Below are positions 37,724-49,246 of a stretch of DNA of 64,000 nucleotides, piece by piece. The DNA lies in assembly GCA_037126765.1 (NCBI GenBank), contig JBBCBC010000026.1, positions 31,667,698 to 31,731,697 of the forward strand, written 5' to 3'. Every line of letters begins with the position of its first letter. Position 1 is the stretch's first letter. The notes below the pieces were generated by a model. The model searched no databases, was not told the origin of the DNA, and saw nothing but the letters and a program-made list of their open reading frames with translations. The translations under genes were made by a program, and so were the position numbers. The stretch is from Stenogyne calaminthoides (lineage: Eukaryota; Streptophyta; Magnoliopsida; Lamiales; Lamiaceae).

Positions 37724-38460
37724 TCTTCTAATTCGAAAAAAGAAAAGAAAATCTTCAACTTTCTGCTTTCTTTGAAAGCAAACGATGTTTCTACTTAATA
37801 TAAAATGAATTAATTTACGAGGCGAAAGGGGTTTTGATCAGTTCGTGATAGTGAGAATTCGCAAAGGATTGAAGCGCAACAGGGGAAACCCCATGGACTC
37901 AAAAAAATTCGAGAGCAAAGTGAAATATATGCAAATTGCAGTTTCACCCCTACGAATATTTTAGAGTAATTCGATTTGAATATTTACGCCTAATAAAATG
38001 CATCGAATATACATATATATACTACTAATTTTAAATATTTTCAATCGCCACCAAAAAAATAAGTTGAATTTTAATTTAAACTAGAACATAATTTTTACAA
38101 TATTCTTTTTGGAAAGCTAATGCATAATAAGAAATTTATATGACATGATCTTATAAAATACCTCATATTTATGAAGGTTTACATATAAATATAAATAAAA
38201 TTAAAATAAAATAAATTAATGTACTATTAATTTATTAATTCTACTATTGTTATTGAGATTATTTTGGGAGATCTTAATTTTAAATATAAAACTTTGAGTA
38301 TAAAATATAAATGCAATTAAAGAAGAATAATAAATTCATAAAAGGATTAATATGACGTGGAGCATTCCTATTGGTCTGATCTACGTAGCACCAAAACGCA
38401 GCAGGTTTTTGAGCTCCGCGAAGCTGGTCTTCACTACAGTTAGATAGAGAAATCCAAGAA
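37724..38460. promoter_or_regulatory. Divergent upstream region shared by two genes
   Basis: 737 bp between the start codons of the minus-strand membrane-protein gene and the plus-strand PDI gene. The middle (37970-38350) is strongly AT-rich. The sequence CTACGTAGCACC near 38381-38392, about 70 bp upstream of the PDI start, contains an ACGT core of the kind bound by plant bZIP factors. Whether it acts in the unfolded-protein response, as in many PDI promoters, is only a possibility. Confidence 0.4.
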
Positions 38461-41400
38461 ATGGAGAAATCGCCATTGATTCCACTCATACTTCTCTTAT
38501 TGTTTGGAAATTTAGGGGTTTATGCATTGTACGGACCATCATCGCCCGTTCTTCAGCTGAACCCCAATAATTTCAAGTCCAAGGTACACGAATTTGCTTC
38601 CAGTTTACCTTGTTTGCGAGGCCTTTCTTCCTTTCTTTTTATGCGCGCGCCTGAATTTGTTTAAGTTTACGTTTTTTTTAATAGTATTTCCTCCTTTTTT
38701 TGCCCGAGGAAAACACCTTGATATTAATTGAATAAAATGCTATGTTATGAGTGCTATTTGAGTTGTTGATGTGAGTGAAGTTGAGATCCGCCCTGAATTT
38801 ACTTCTTTTAGTTTGTTTGTACTGTAGAACATGGTTTTCATTAGTGTTGAATTGAGGGTTTATTTGAATCTGAACGCAGTCATATATCTGTTGTTGCTAT
38901 GCTTGATGATGATTTACAATTCATTGAGAATGTGGAATAATATTGATTTTGTAACTGGTGCAATTTAGCTAACATTTTGATTCAACTGCTGTGTCGTTTC
39001 ATCCGATGTCTGGACCAGTGGTTTAATGCTTCTGAGGTTGCTGACTTCATGTTCTGCAGGTCCTAAATTCTAATGGTATAGTTTTAGTTGAGTTCTTTGC
39101 GCCATGGTGTGGCCATTGTAAAGCATTGACTCCCGCATGGGAGAAAGCGGCTGGTGTCCTGAAAGGTGTAGTGACTGTGGCAGCTCTTGATGCTGATGCT
39201 CACCAATCACTAGCTCAGGTTCGTTTTTATGGAATAATTTTTCTTTCTGATTCATTATATTTTGTGATTTATAGAGCTTGATCTCATGAGAATTTGTCTC
39301 TCCTCTGTGGTTTCTGCTGCATTAATTTCCTGACAACTTGATCTACTCTAAATCGATTCTTCTTACAGTTTAACACACACACAGAGTCTTTTTAAATCGT
39401 TCATCCTTGTGTCCTGTAGGAATATGGAATCAAAGGTTTTCCTACCATTAAGGTCTTTGCACCAGGAAAAGCCCCCGTAGATTATCAAGGAGCTAGGGAT
39501 ACCAAGCCTATTGTTGAATATGCATTGCAACAGGTGAGAAATATTTATCTATCTTGTAAGCCTTGTACAAGTGTATAATTGATTTGATCACTTTCACCCT
39601 TTTGCTTGATACTTTTTTATTGTTCTGTTAGTCTGCAAGGAAGGTAGAATTGCTGGTGAACATAATTTTTTGCATTGTTTTTCTTTTTCAGCTTTTTCTG
39701 CAAATCTAACCACCTATTACTAGCCAATTACTATTTTCAAGCATAAAGTTCATCACTGTAATATCTTAGGTCCTTCAAAATAAAAAGTCGTGTTCAGATT
39801 TTTCTGCCAGTGCCAGTAAACATATAATAATTTCAATCCTTCTGATAAATTGTTCTTTTATTTTTGTGGGTCCTAACCGGTGTGCTTGAATGGCCGTGTA
39901 TCCAGTGTACCATGCGATAGTAAATTGTTTTGAGTTGCATAAGGTTTTGAGTTGAGGATGTTTCATCATTTCTGCTTTGCTTGTGAATAGAATTACAAAT
40001 GAGGGGATTCAGCCGTGGATAATTATAGTTTTTTTTTTTTTTTAAAATTAATTCCCAAAAGGTCAAAGCACTCCTGAAGGAACGTCTGGATGGTAAATCA
40101 GGAGGAGGTTCCAAACAGAAGTCAGAACCTAGTGCATCAGTAGAGCTTAACTCACGTAATTTTGATGAGCTGGTCCTCAAAAGCAAGGAGCTCTGGATTG
40201 TGGAGTTCTTTGCTCCTTGGTAAGTTGCCTGTGTTATATATTTCTTTTCTTAACCCTGTAGATTTAAAATCTGCAAATTTGGGGTAATTCCTGTTATCAA
40301 ATATCCAATTGTTTTTCGTGCTCCTTTTGGTTTATCATGCTTGTTTGTTCTATTATTGTTTTCCAACATTTGGATTTTTACTCAATATGCTATTGTGAAG
40401 GTGTGGGCACTGCAAAAAGCTAGCTCCTGAGTGGAAGAAGGCAGCCAACAGTCTCAAGGGCCAGGTGAAGTTGGGTCATGTTGACTGTGATGCAGATAAA
40501 GTAAGTCACACACCATTAATTATTTCTGAGATGGTCTCTCTTTGTTTCTTGAATCACTATCTTTGAGTACATTCAGTATACCTTGTTCTTCATCTTAAAA
40601 GTCTGGTAGTTATAGACTAATAGTCAGTTGCCTACTACTATTATACACTTCCTCCAAATGGTTGTGTAACCAATTTTTAACAAAGTTAACGTCATATGCA
40701 TTGCATGTTGTCTTATGTGGCATGAGTTAGAAATCTGTTTTGAACTGTTGAAAACTGCTGTGAAATCATTGAAGACTGAAAAGCCCATGCAGTATAATAT
40801 TATGATTTGTACCCCCTACATACCTTGCTTTGCTTGGAAACATGATGCCTAGCATATTAATCCTGATCATTGTTTCTTTAGATAAAAAATCAATATTTTC
40901 CACATTTCTAACCAATCAAAGTTGCCAGTCTTTGATGAGCAGGTTTAATGTTCAAGGATTTCCCACTATATTGGTGTTTGGTGCTGACAAAGAAAGCCCG
41001 ATTCCATATGAAGGTGCACGATCAGCATCAGCAATTGAATCATTTGCTTTGGAGCACCTCGAAGCGAATGCTGCCCCTCCTGAAGTCACTGAATTGACTA
41101 GCCCAGTAAGATCCCTCCTTTTCTCAAACTCGTTCCCTCACTTCTTTGTATGAAACGATAAATAAATCCTGTATAATCGTGTAGGATGTCTTGGAAGAAA
41201 AGTGTGGTTCAGCTGCTATCTGTTTTGTTGCATTCCTTCCCGATATTTTGGACTCTAAGGCAGAGGGTAGAAATAAGTACCTTGAGCTTTTTCTATCAGT
41301 TGCAGAAAAGTTCAAAAAGAGTCCTTACAGGCAAGTGAAAAAACGCTCCCTAATTTCAACACCCTCCTTAAAATCAACGAAAGTTACAAAATCTTTAGTT

Positions 41401-41626
41401 AATATTTTGGTTTAAATTGATTTTCTGAAATTTTGTAAATGCTGCAGTTACCTCTGGGCTGCTGCCGGTAAGCAGTCTGATCTTGAAAAGCACGTTGGAG
41501 TCGGGGGCTACGGATATCCTGCTTTGGTAGCCCTGAATCTGAAAAAGAAAGCTTATGCCCCTCTTAAGAGCGCGTTTGAGCGTGACCAGATTATGTTAGC
41601 ACTTTACCTTTTTGTTCTGTTTCTTG

Positions 41627-41660
<34 letters not shown>

Positions 41661-41940
41661 TTCAAACAGAAGTATGATCAAATTTCTATTTTGTTTTCTC
41701 AGAGAGTTTGTGAAAGAAGCTGGACGAGGAGGAAAAGGCACTCTGCCATTGGAAGGCAGCGCTGCAATTGTGAAGACTGAACCTTGGGATGGCAAAAACG
41801 GAGAGATAATCGAGAAGAAGACGAGTTCTCCCTTGAAGAACTCATGGGAGATGACAGTGGTGGCAAGGATGAGCTGTAGGTACACATTCTTTTTACATCT
41901 GAGAGAAGCAAGAATCGAGCTAAAAACAGGCCAGTTTTGA
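38461..41940 (+). CDS. PDIL2-3: Protein disulfide isomerase, PDIL2-2/2-3 (P5) type; KDEL out of frame
   Basis: Nine exons: 38461-38583, 39060-39218, 39420-39533, 40062-40219, 40401-40500, 40929-41105, 41185-41330, 41448-41594, 41703-41940 (453 residues as read). A signal peptide (SPLIPLILLLLFGNLGVYA) leads to two thioredoxin domains with CGHC active sites at 58-61 and 186-189, then a redox-inactive C-terminal domain (SYLWAAAGKQSDLEKHVGVG). This is the a-a'-b layout of plant PDIL2-2/2-3 and animal P5, which form and isomerise disulfides in the ER. Intron 7 has a GC donor (41331). After …WDGKNGEII near 41810 the frame leaves the family: the acidic tail ending KDEL-stop (41865-41879) is present one frame over, and the predicted frame ends at 41940 without a retention signal. 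The assignment between 2-2 and 2-3 is tentative. Confidence 0.93.
41630..41656. repeat. (TC)n microsatellite in PDI intron 8
   Basis: A pure CT dinucleotide run inside the 108-bp intron 41595-41702, a few tens of bases before the acceptor. It may contribute to the pyrimidine tract. Confidence 0.85.
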
Positions 41941-42149
41941 TGTAACGAGGTGTAATGTAATGGCTATCGAAACTGACATTATCAATTCTGGATTCTTTAC
42001 TTCTACACGTTTCTGTTACAGTGAATTTCAATGCATCTTTCCGATTTCTAATTCTGGAATTTGCTTACACGACTTCTACATACATGCATAAAACGAGAAA
42101 TTCTTGCATACAACGCTATTACACACACTAATAATGTTCTTCTAGTGAA

Positions 42150-44189
42150 TCAAAGGAACTTGTATAGAGAAGTCTTGACAACATGTTGTGCAACTAGTTT
42201 ATTAGTGTGCTCCGACGGGTGAAATGCATCCCAAAATATGTATTTGTTTGCATCACTACACGTCTGAGGATTTCGGTCATCACACGTATAGCCCATCTCA
42301 AACATCCCCGTGGCGCAACATGCTCTCACAGAAACTTCAAATCCTGTAAATTTACACCCATGATTATTTTTGCAAACTATAAAATGGTGTTTCTAAATAT
42401 ATGCAAGAAAAATGCTTCAGAAACTTACCAAATAAGGCTGGGGTTGTGATCATTTGCATAAGAGCATAATAGGGATTGGAGAAGACCAATTGCAAGCCAG
42501 GAGTTTCAGTATTAAGCTCTTTCACTAAATCATTCAACTTACTATTGAAGCTCATTGCCACTATATTATAAGTGGCCATGCATTCATTCCCATTTGCCAG
42601 ATTTTGTGCCCTTTCTAAGGGCATGCACCCCATCGGCGGGATGCCTCCGAGGCTTATTTTACGCGCGCCAAGGCCATGGAGGTCGACGATGAAATTTCTG
42701 GCGATTCCGATGAGAAAAGTTTGGTATGCATCGACTGTGTATTGTGATCGTCTCTGTGAATTGAATGCATAGTAATTTTCTAAAAAATCATTTGTTCCAA
42801 TGCTGATTACGTACAATGATTGGGAGATAATGATTATGGTATTCAAATCGCCAAATTGGTCTCTTAGTCTCGTTTGGTACTCTTTGAAGTATTCCAATTC
42901 CCTCCAAAGGGGAATCACTCCCTGAGAAGTCAAATGTGAATCATGCATGTAGCATACTTGAATGTATAAAATTAAATAAAATTATTTATAATTGAATACA
43001 TGAAATTATTATTATTATTATTTTGGGTGAATTGTTAAAAAAAAGAAAAAAAAAAAAAGTGTTTTGACATTTTCAATATTTTTTAAGAAAAATTTTAATT
43101 TAAGATAAAAATGTCCACTTTCTAGCTAAAGTCTCTGCGTTTTTTTATATTATTGCGCAATTCTATCACCGGAGTATTTAGAGTTTGTTTTTAATTACTC
43201 TAAAAAAAAAAATCTTTAATGACAAAAAATGTTGCCATTTTATTACTTTTCTTTAATTAAAAGTTTTTAAAATTATTGTAAAACTTATTCACCCTTGAAA
43301 TTTGATTTTTGTTAAACCAAATTTTATTGTTTAGGCTAAAACCACACTTATTACATATTTTCAATAAACAGTAGCCAACTGTACGTTTCAATGTATGAAA
43401 CTGGTATGAAAATAGAGGGTTAAAAACATTTTTAGTTTCATAATTTTCACCTTTTTCGCAAATCGTCCCAAATAGTTAACGAAACACAGTTTATCCCTTG
43501 ATGATGTACAATGCTCATTTTGCGTTCCATTTTTGCTAAGCAATGTCGTTTTTTTTCTTATTTTTGGTCCCGTAATTTTCACCTTTTCGCAAATCGTCAC
43601 AAATCTTGTGCAATAAACGATGATGTTTGACAAAAACGAGACTAAAATGAGCATTGTATAAAGTAATATGATTAAAATGAACTTTTAACTATTTTGGGAC
43701 GATTTACAAATAAAAAAAATGAAAGTTAGGTATCAAAAATGTTTTTAAGTCGAAAAGAGAGAAAATTAGTTCACTAAAATCCTAGAATTTACTTAAGTGA
43801 AGATGACTTACTAGTACATCAGAAGTTGCATTATCATACCCAGTCCCAGCAGAGGCAAAAGTAACACCAACACCAAAATCCGATATATTGTACGCCGGAT
43901 CCAAGTACGCCGGGACGATCGGCCGCAGGCCGAACGCCTCGGAAATAAAATCGGTGACGAGGCGGCCGTTGCAAAATCTTCCGGTGGCCTTTCCGCCGGC
44001 GAAATCACGGCCGTAGGGCTCGAAATTGCTCCGAGCAATCGTTGGAATGTGGTTGTTGTTCCCGGCGTCGACCGACGAGTCGCCGAAGACGATGATCGCC
44101 GGTACCTTGGCTCTTGCCGTGGCTGCATGCATCATGATCATGAGGAAGAATGGCCATGCCCATGCCCATGCCCATGCATGTGATCCCAT
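42150..44189 (-). CDS. GDSL esterase/lipase
   Basis: Three exons: 44189-43812, 42921-42429, 42343-42150, GT-AG and in phase, 354 residues, the usual size for plant GDSL (SGNH) lipases. Block I reads IIVFGDSSVDAGNNN with the nucleophile at Ser38. FGVGVTFASAGTGYD is block II. Block III is ISIGTND with Asn170. Block V is FWDAFHPSEH with Asp329 and His332. The catalytic set is complete. The N-terminus is a signal peptide whose start is a run of Ala-Trp pairs (residues 5-12) encoded by a hexamer repeat. The family hydrolyses ester bonds of lipids, cutin-type or acyl substrates in the secretory pathway or apoplast; the substrate cannot be inferred here. It ends 210 bp from the convergent PDI gene. 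Confidence 0.93.
43421..43748. mobile_element. MITE-like inverted-repeat element in the GDSL intron
   Basis: About 330 bp inside GDSL intron 1. The left end (TAAAAACATTTTTAGTTTCA … AATCGTCCCAAATAGTTAA) and the right end read in reverse (TAAAAACATTTTTGATACC … AATCGTCCCAAAATAGTTAA) form terminal inverted repeats of about 60 bp. No coding capacity, and the target duplication was not resolved. Confidence 0.6.
44153..44178. repeat. CATGCC hexamer repeat encoding Ala-Trp pairs
   Basis: Four tandem copies of CCATGC on the plus strand within the first codons of the GDSL gene, giving AWAWAWAW at residues 5-12. Copy number changes would alter signal-peptide length by two residues per unit. Confidence 0.85.
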
Positions 44190-45011
44190 TGTATTATTTT
44201 TTTGTTGTAATTATAATTAGGTGTGTGTATATTTATAAATGAATATGTGGAGAATGATGAATGAGACTGTTTATCTACATTTGTGGGAAATTTAATTGGG
44301 GTTAGTTGGGCTATGATAATGCATGGATATAGGCCCGGTAGATATTATTATTGATCAGTGATATTTTGGTCACAATTATGGATATATAGTTGATGGAATT
44401 TATTTTTTAGATGCTACATTGAGTGAAATATTGGGGTGTTTTAAAAAATTTATAAATGATTATAGTCATTTAGAATTGTGTGTAAAAATAATTTGAAGTA
44501 TTTTATTTTTCTTTTAGTAAGGCTTTGTACATAAAAAAAATAGACACTTATTACCCTTATGATACATACTTATTACCCCCCATACACACTTAGACTATTG
44601 TTTTTTTGAAACTTTTAACTCTTTTTTGCAAACACTATCAACTTTTTTTTAGAATCCGGAGATTTACAATGTTTGATGAATAGTAAATGTATGTGTTTTT
44701 TTTGGGATCACTAATTTTAAGATTTAACTTTTATGTCAAATCAATATTTAATAGTGATTGATGTTGTATTATTATATTATATTGAGAAGGGTAATATAAT
44801 GTATAAATTGTGATGTATTGAGAAGAGTAATAATATATTTTATAGGTATTTGTAGGTGTGGATTGAATTTGGGATTTGAAAATCGATTCTAAATCTCAAT
44901 ATATATATGATTTAGGGCCTTTATGCATTATATATAATATATATCCATTTGTTGCAAAATGAAACGATCAAAACAAACATAGCCTTACTATCCCCATAAA
45001 ACATTTTTTTT

Positions 45012-45240
45012 TAATCGGGGATCGAGTCCATAAATGCATATACAATATATACAAAACCAAGAAATCCCTGCAAAGATTTGAATATCCTTTTTCTGTTATT
45101 TTATGATACTATAAAGTGGATGACCTACCCACCGAAAGCAAGTATTATTTGAATTAATGACTGTATATAGGTAAAAAAATGCAAAAGAAACATATAAAAG
45201 GTGCCCCCAGAGATTTTTTTGTATTTAAAGGTACAAAAAA
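45012..45240 (+). repeat. Direct duplication, copy 1
   Basis: Begins GGGATCGAGTCCATAAATGC and runs through ATGACCTACCCACCGAAAGC to AACATATAAAAGGTGCCCCC. It is nearly identical to about 46032-46260, roughly 1.02 kb downstream. ACATATAAAAGG could be a TATA box in each copy, but no open frame follows. Confidence 0.75.
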
Positions 45241-46029
45241 ATTGGACTTTGTTTTAAAAAAAAAAAATTGAACTTTATAATTAATTATGTTTAAAAAAAA
45301 ATTACATTTGTATCTTAAAGTCACTAAACTTCCTTTTTTTTTTTATATTTAAAGCTTTTTCCCAGTAATTATTTATGTACTGGTCATATATATATATATA
45401 TATATATCAAACCCGATTTCTATTCAAAATTAATAATTCTATTTCTTCAACTATAACTAAGAAATTAAGAGATCCATAATCCATCCAAATCCCTTTGAAT
45501 TATCATTTTTTACTTCAGAAGAACTTTAAACTATTTGTTATTTTAAACATTTCTTAAATTATCAAAATTTTTTTTAAAAAAAAAAGGTCTCTAAACTATT
45601 TTTTTTGTTAAACAAAAAACCCTTAAATATAAATCTTATTTTATAAGACAATTTTTTTAGAGTTTGTTAAATACAAAGGGCATTTTTTTTGAAAAAATTT
45701 TTGGGAATAAATCTAAAAATAATAGCATTGAAATTAAGTTAATGTGTCATATTTTATTTGAAAAACATTAAGCTAACTCAAAAAAATATAGTCAAATAAC
45801 AATTTTTAAAACAATTAAAAATTGATAATTTAAGAGCTTTTAAAAATGAAAATTAATTTATGGATCTTTCCAAACAAAATGTGATACTTCATCATTGGGC
45901 TTTGATGCATTATATCTTTTTTTAGTTTGTTGCAAAATTAATGTATCATTATATTGAAACGATATAATACTACATGTGAGCGAGATTATGCATATTTTTT
46001 CACGAAAACATTTCTTTTTTAAAAGGCGG

Positions 46030-46265
46030 CGGGGATCGAGTCCATAAATGCATATACAATATATACACAAACCAAGAAATCCCTGCAAAGATTTGAATAT
46101 CCTTTTATTTACCTCTGTTATTTTATGATACTATAAAGTAGATGACCTACCCACCGAAAGCAAGAAGCTTAAAGTGCATGTATTATGTGTATATATGCAT
46201 GCATAAATGCACTAGAGAAACATATAAAAGGTGCCTCCAGAGATTGCCTTTGTATTTAAAGCTTC
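46030..46265 (+). repeat. Direct duplication, copy 2
   Basis: Matches copy 1 with short insertions (for example TTTACC near 46110, and about 45 extra bases near 46165-46215). This places a local duplication beside the RALF-like gene. Confidence 0.75.
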
Positions 46266-46903
46266 AGCAAAAATGGAGATGCTTTAGTTGTTTTTATTTA
46301 TCATGAACATTATCAATTAATTATGTTTATTAAATAATATTAATTGTGCACCAATGCGCTAGCTGCATGTATACACTAAACTTCCTTTATAATTTATGAT
46401 TTTCTAATATTTAACTTGTATAATTAATTGAGTAACTTACTTTTATTTCACTTGTGTGTAGGATGGTTATTTGGTAACATAAACAAATTTAACGTCTAAT
46501 TATCTAGACCAAATTAATACATTACACAATATACATTATTTTATAGTTTCTTTATTATTTTAACTCTTAAAAAAAGTGTGTTCATTCCAGTCGTATGAAA
46601 ACCACTCCTTCTGAAAATATTAACCTTGAAACCGTGGTGGTTTGACGTTGTGGAAATAGTAAAAAACAAAAATTATTATTAAATGACCCAATCCAAACTC
46701 GGAAAAAACAATTAATACACTGAAAAAAAAAAAAATTCAAAGGGCATTTTTTTTTTGCCCAACATTATTCTCCTACTAAAAAGAAATAAAAAAAAAATAA
46801 TCAAAGAGCCTAAACTAATAGGACATTGAGTCATAATTGTTTACAATGAAGCTCAAATCAGTTTTATTAATTAATGAGAAAATATTTGATTGAATTAATT
46901 AAT

Positions 46904-47107
46904 TCAACCTGATCCTCCACGGCATTGCGTACTGGCTCCACAGCCCCTCTTGTAATGGTTTGCTGGGGGACTAATAGGTGGGGTTTTCCTGGGAATACCA
47001 TTTCTCCCGATAGCCGGATACCCAATATAATTAGCTGATGATGAAATGATACTGCTACTTAACATAACTAATACCATCAAGCTTAACACTAATGCGGTCT
47101 TACCCAT
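46904..47107 (-). CDS. RALF-like secreted peptide precursor, two-cysteine form
   Basis: A single-exon 67-residue preprotein. Residues 1-25 are a clear signal peptide (MGKTALVLSLMVLVMLSSS…). The predicted mature peptide begins NYIGYPAIGRNGIP, the YI(S/G)Y motif by which RALF peptides bind FERONIA-type receptor kinases in the apoplast. It ends ANHYKRGCGASTQCRG, matching the RALF C-terminal RGCxxxxxCR block (C56, C62). The first cysteine pair of classical RALFs is absent, and there is no dibasic RRxL processing site, as in the shorter RALF subgroup. The gene is duplicated at 63179-63376 with its flanks. A peptide role in growth or pollen signalling is likely from the family but not shown here. 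Confidence 0.78.
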   Translation of the reverse strand: MGKTALVLSLMVLVMLSSSIISSSANYIGYPAIGRNGIPRKTPPISPPANHYKRGCGASTQCRGGSG

Positions 47108-47991
47108 CTTTAATTATGATCGATGATTTTTCGCTACTTGGTTAATGTATATAAAACTTTCTTGGTTGATTATTTTTTCTTTGCATTAATTCTTGTATTT
47201 ATATAGTGCATAAATGATCAGTTGGGATGAAAGTTTGTACATTCGTATTTTTTGCACTAAATTTAGTAATATAGTGAATTTCCGAAATTCTAGGTTTGCT
47301 TAAGGTGCTTCAATTAATGGAAGTCGAAATGGAAGGCTATATTACATGCATCGAAGAAATGCTGTTAATATAATGACAAATTATAAGTTCAAGAAATTAA
47401 TAATAATTATGGTTAAAATCTTCGTAGACCATAGTAGGGATCGATATATGGAGAAGTAATACTAAAGGAAAATTGTATGCTTATATTTACTTGACTTAAT
47501 TTTGTATAAATGTACGACCTTTAATGCAGTACCAATTTAATCACGAATATCGTGATTATTGTAAAAATAGCAACTTCTTATGTTGTTGCACCTTCATACG
47601 TACGCATTTTTTTTTTTTTTCTCCGGCCAGAGAAAGAGCTGATGTGTCTTGCCGGAGATTGTGTGAGTGGATGTAGAATATCACATATTAAATGTTTTAT
47701 TTTAACTACACTTGCGCGGAGGCGGTCTTATGGTGAGACATAATATAATTTGAGCATATGAAGTTTATGGACTTTGGAAGGGTTGAGTGTTAATTTGTGC
47801 TAGTTTGGACTTTTTAGATGAGTGCATTCTAAATCATGAATATCGATTTTTATTATAGTAAAAATGCTCTTCTCTATGTTTTCATATTCATAAACTCCCC
47901 AAAGTTACGATTAATTATTAAAATGGACCAGTCCTTTGGCTTCATGGCCCTCCAGATTAATGGGTCCTTTGTTCGATTATAGAGTTATTTG
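47108..47991. other. Upstream region of RALF-like copy 1
   Basis: The first 300 bp upstream match the flank of the second RALF-like gene (63377-63680), including GGTTTGCTTAAGGTGCTTCA near 47292-47311. TATATAGTGC near 47201-47210 read in reverse (GCACTATATAAA) is the likely TATA box. No other gene seen. Confidence 0.55.
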
Positions 47992-48195
47992 ATGAGCATT
48001 TTGTACTCTGAAGATGTAAATTATGATTTTATTTCTCTTAATTATTTCCCGATTATGAGGCGCGATAATGATCCACACCCTCCACCAGCAAAACCAGTTT
48101 ATGAGGACGACGACTATAGGGATTGCAACAAAAAAGATTCACAATGCCATCGCCGCCGCAGACTCATGATCATCATGCCCAACCATGCCATCTGA
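47992..48195 (+). pseudogene. Small peptide gene, copy A, signal peptide missing
   Basis: From the ATG at 48055 the frame reads MRRDNDPHPPPAKPVYEDDDY and then RDCNKKDSQCHRRRR, ending at 48195. It corresponds to copy B from its MRLNNDPHPPP segment on. Upstream codons (from 47992) show no hydrophobic signal sequence, while copy B has one, so copy A seems truncated at its 5' end. The mature part has a Pro-rich start, an acidic EDDDY (a good context for tyrosine sulfation), two cysteines and a basic tail. I do not recognise the family. It also preserves the uninterrupted site at which the CACTA element entered copy B. Confidence 0.55.
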
Positions 48196-49236
48196 TCTCA
48201 TCTCATCTCATGCATCCATATTTTTTCAATTCATTTTTCCTCTTAAAATTGCTGCATTATTAATTGCTACTCTTCATCTTTAGCTACAAAGCTTAATTCA
48301 TCATATTTTGTAACATTATTACACACTATATATGAAATTATCATAAATATATATGCTCGATTCATTCATTGCTTCTTGCTACTTAATTTGCATTCCAATT
48401 ATTGCGAATAATTATGCATATATAATATACTCGGATACTCCTACATATGAGTAATATCGTTATACATTATACAATATGCAAAATGTGTATGTAATTTACG
48501 TATATGTCACTAAAATCTTCACATCCACGGATAGTTTAAAAAATTCTCACGAATCAAGAATATAACTTTTTAAAATATAAAATAGTTTAATAACCTCTCA
48601 AAGTAAAAAAATGATATTTTGTGGACATTTGAATACATTATGCCTAAAAATAAATGAAATATGTTAAGCAAGATACCGAAATTTAGAAATTAAAATGAAT
48701 AAAAAGTACTACATGCCAACGTATGCTGGTTCAAATTATGAAAGAGTCAAAGTTTTCTGTGGACGAACAAATTTTAATTGCGAATTAAATTGCGACACAT
48801 AAAAATTATGTGTTAAATGTCGATTAAATTTACTATTTATTTATAAGGAATATAAATAAATTCAATCAGTAAAATAAATAGATAAATAGATGACGATTTA
48901 ATGAGTCATCAAATTAACTGGGCCAAAATCAAGTTTTGAGACATAAAAAATCAAATCCGATCTCTATAAAGTCCAAGAAGTCAAGTCAAACAAAGATCTA
49001 TAGCCCAAAATAAGAGCAGGTCGAAATCCAACAACCCAAATTAATTAAACATCTTAAGTCTAATATATCAACTAAGGTTTAATCCAGATCTTTGGAGCCC
49101 ATCAAGGAACCCAATATGATAAATCAAATCATGAAAGTCCAACAAAATTTTCCGAGGACAACAATATTCAGAGGACAACAATATTCATGATCAATTAATG
49201 GACGGACAATGTTGCACGTTCAGGAATTCAATCTGG
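48196..49236. other. AT-rich intergenic DNA between the peptide gene copies
   Basis: The first 160 bp are the copy A 3' flank, repeated after copy B at 55910-56060. From 48770 on, no gene or clear repeat boundary was seen. Confidence 0.5.
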
Positions 49237-49246
49237 CTATATAAAG
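49237..49246 (+). promoter_or_regulatory. TATA box of small peptide gene copy B
   Basis: CTATATAAAG about 105 bp upstream of the ATG at 49343, a normal plant spacing for a short 5' leader. It supports copy B as the ancestral, once-expressed copy. Confidence 0.55.

Larger units (their letters stand above)
44190..46903. other. AT-rich intergenic DNA with a duplicated block
   Basis: No gene recognised. A block at about 45000-45240 recurs at about 46030-46270 (see the repeat entry). The frame at 45858-46088 falls across the second copy and is not a gene. A TA run lies at about 45387-45408. Confidence 0.55.
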
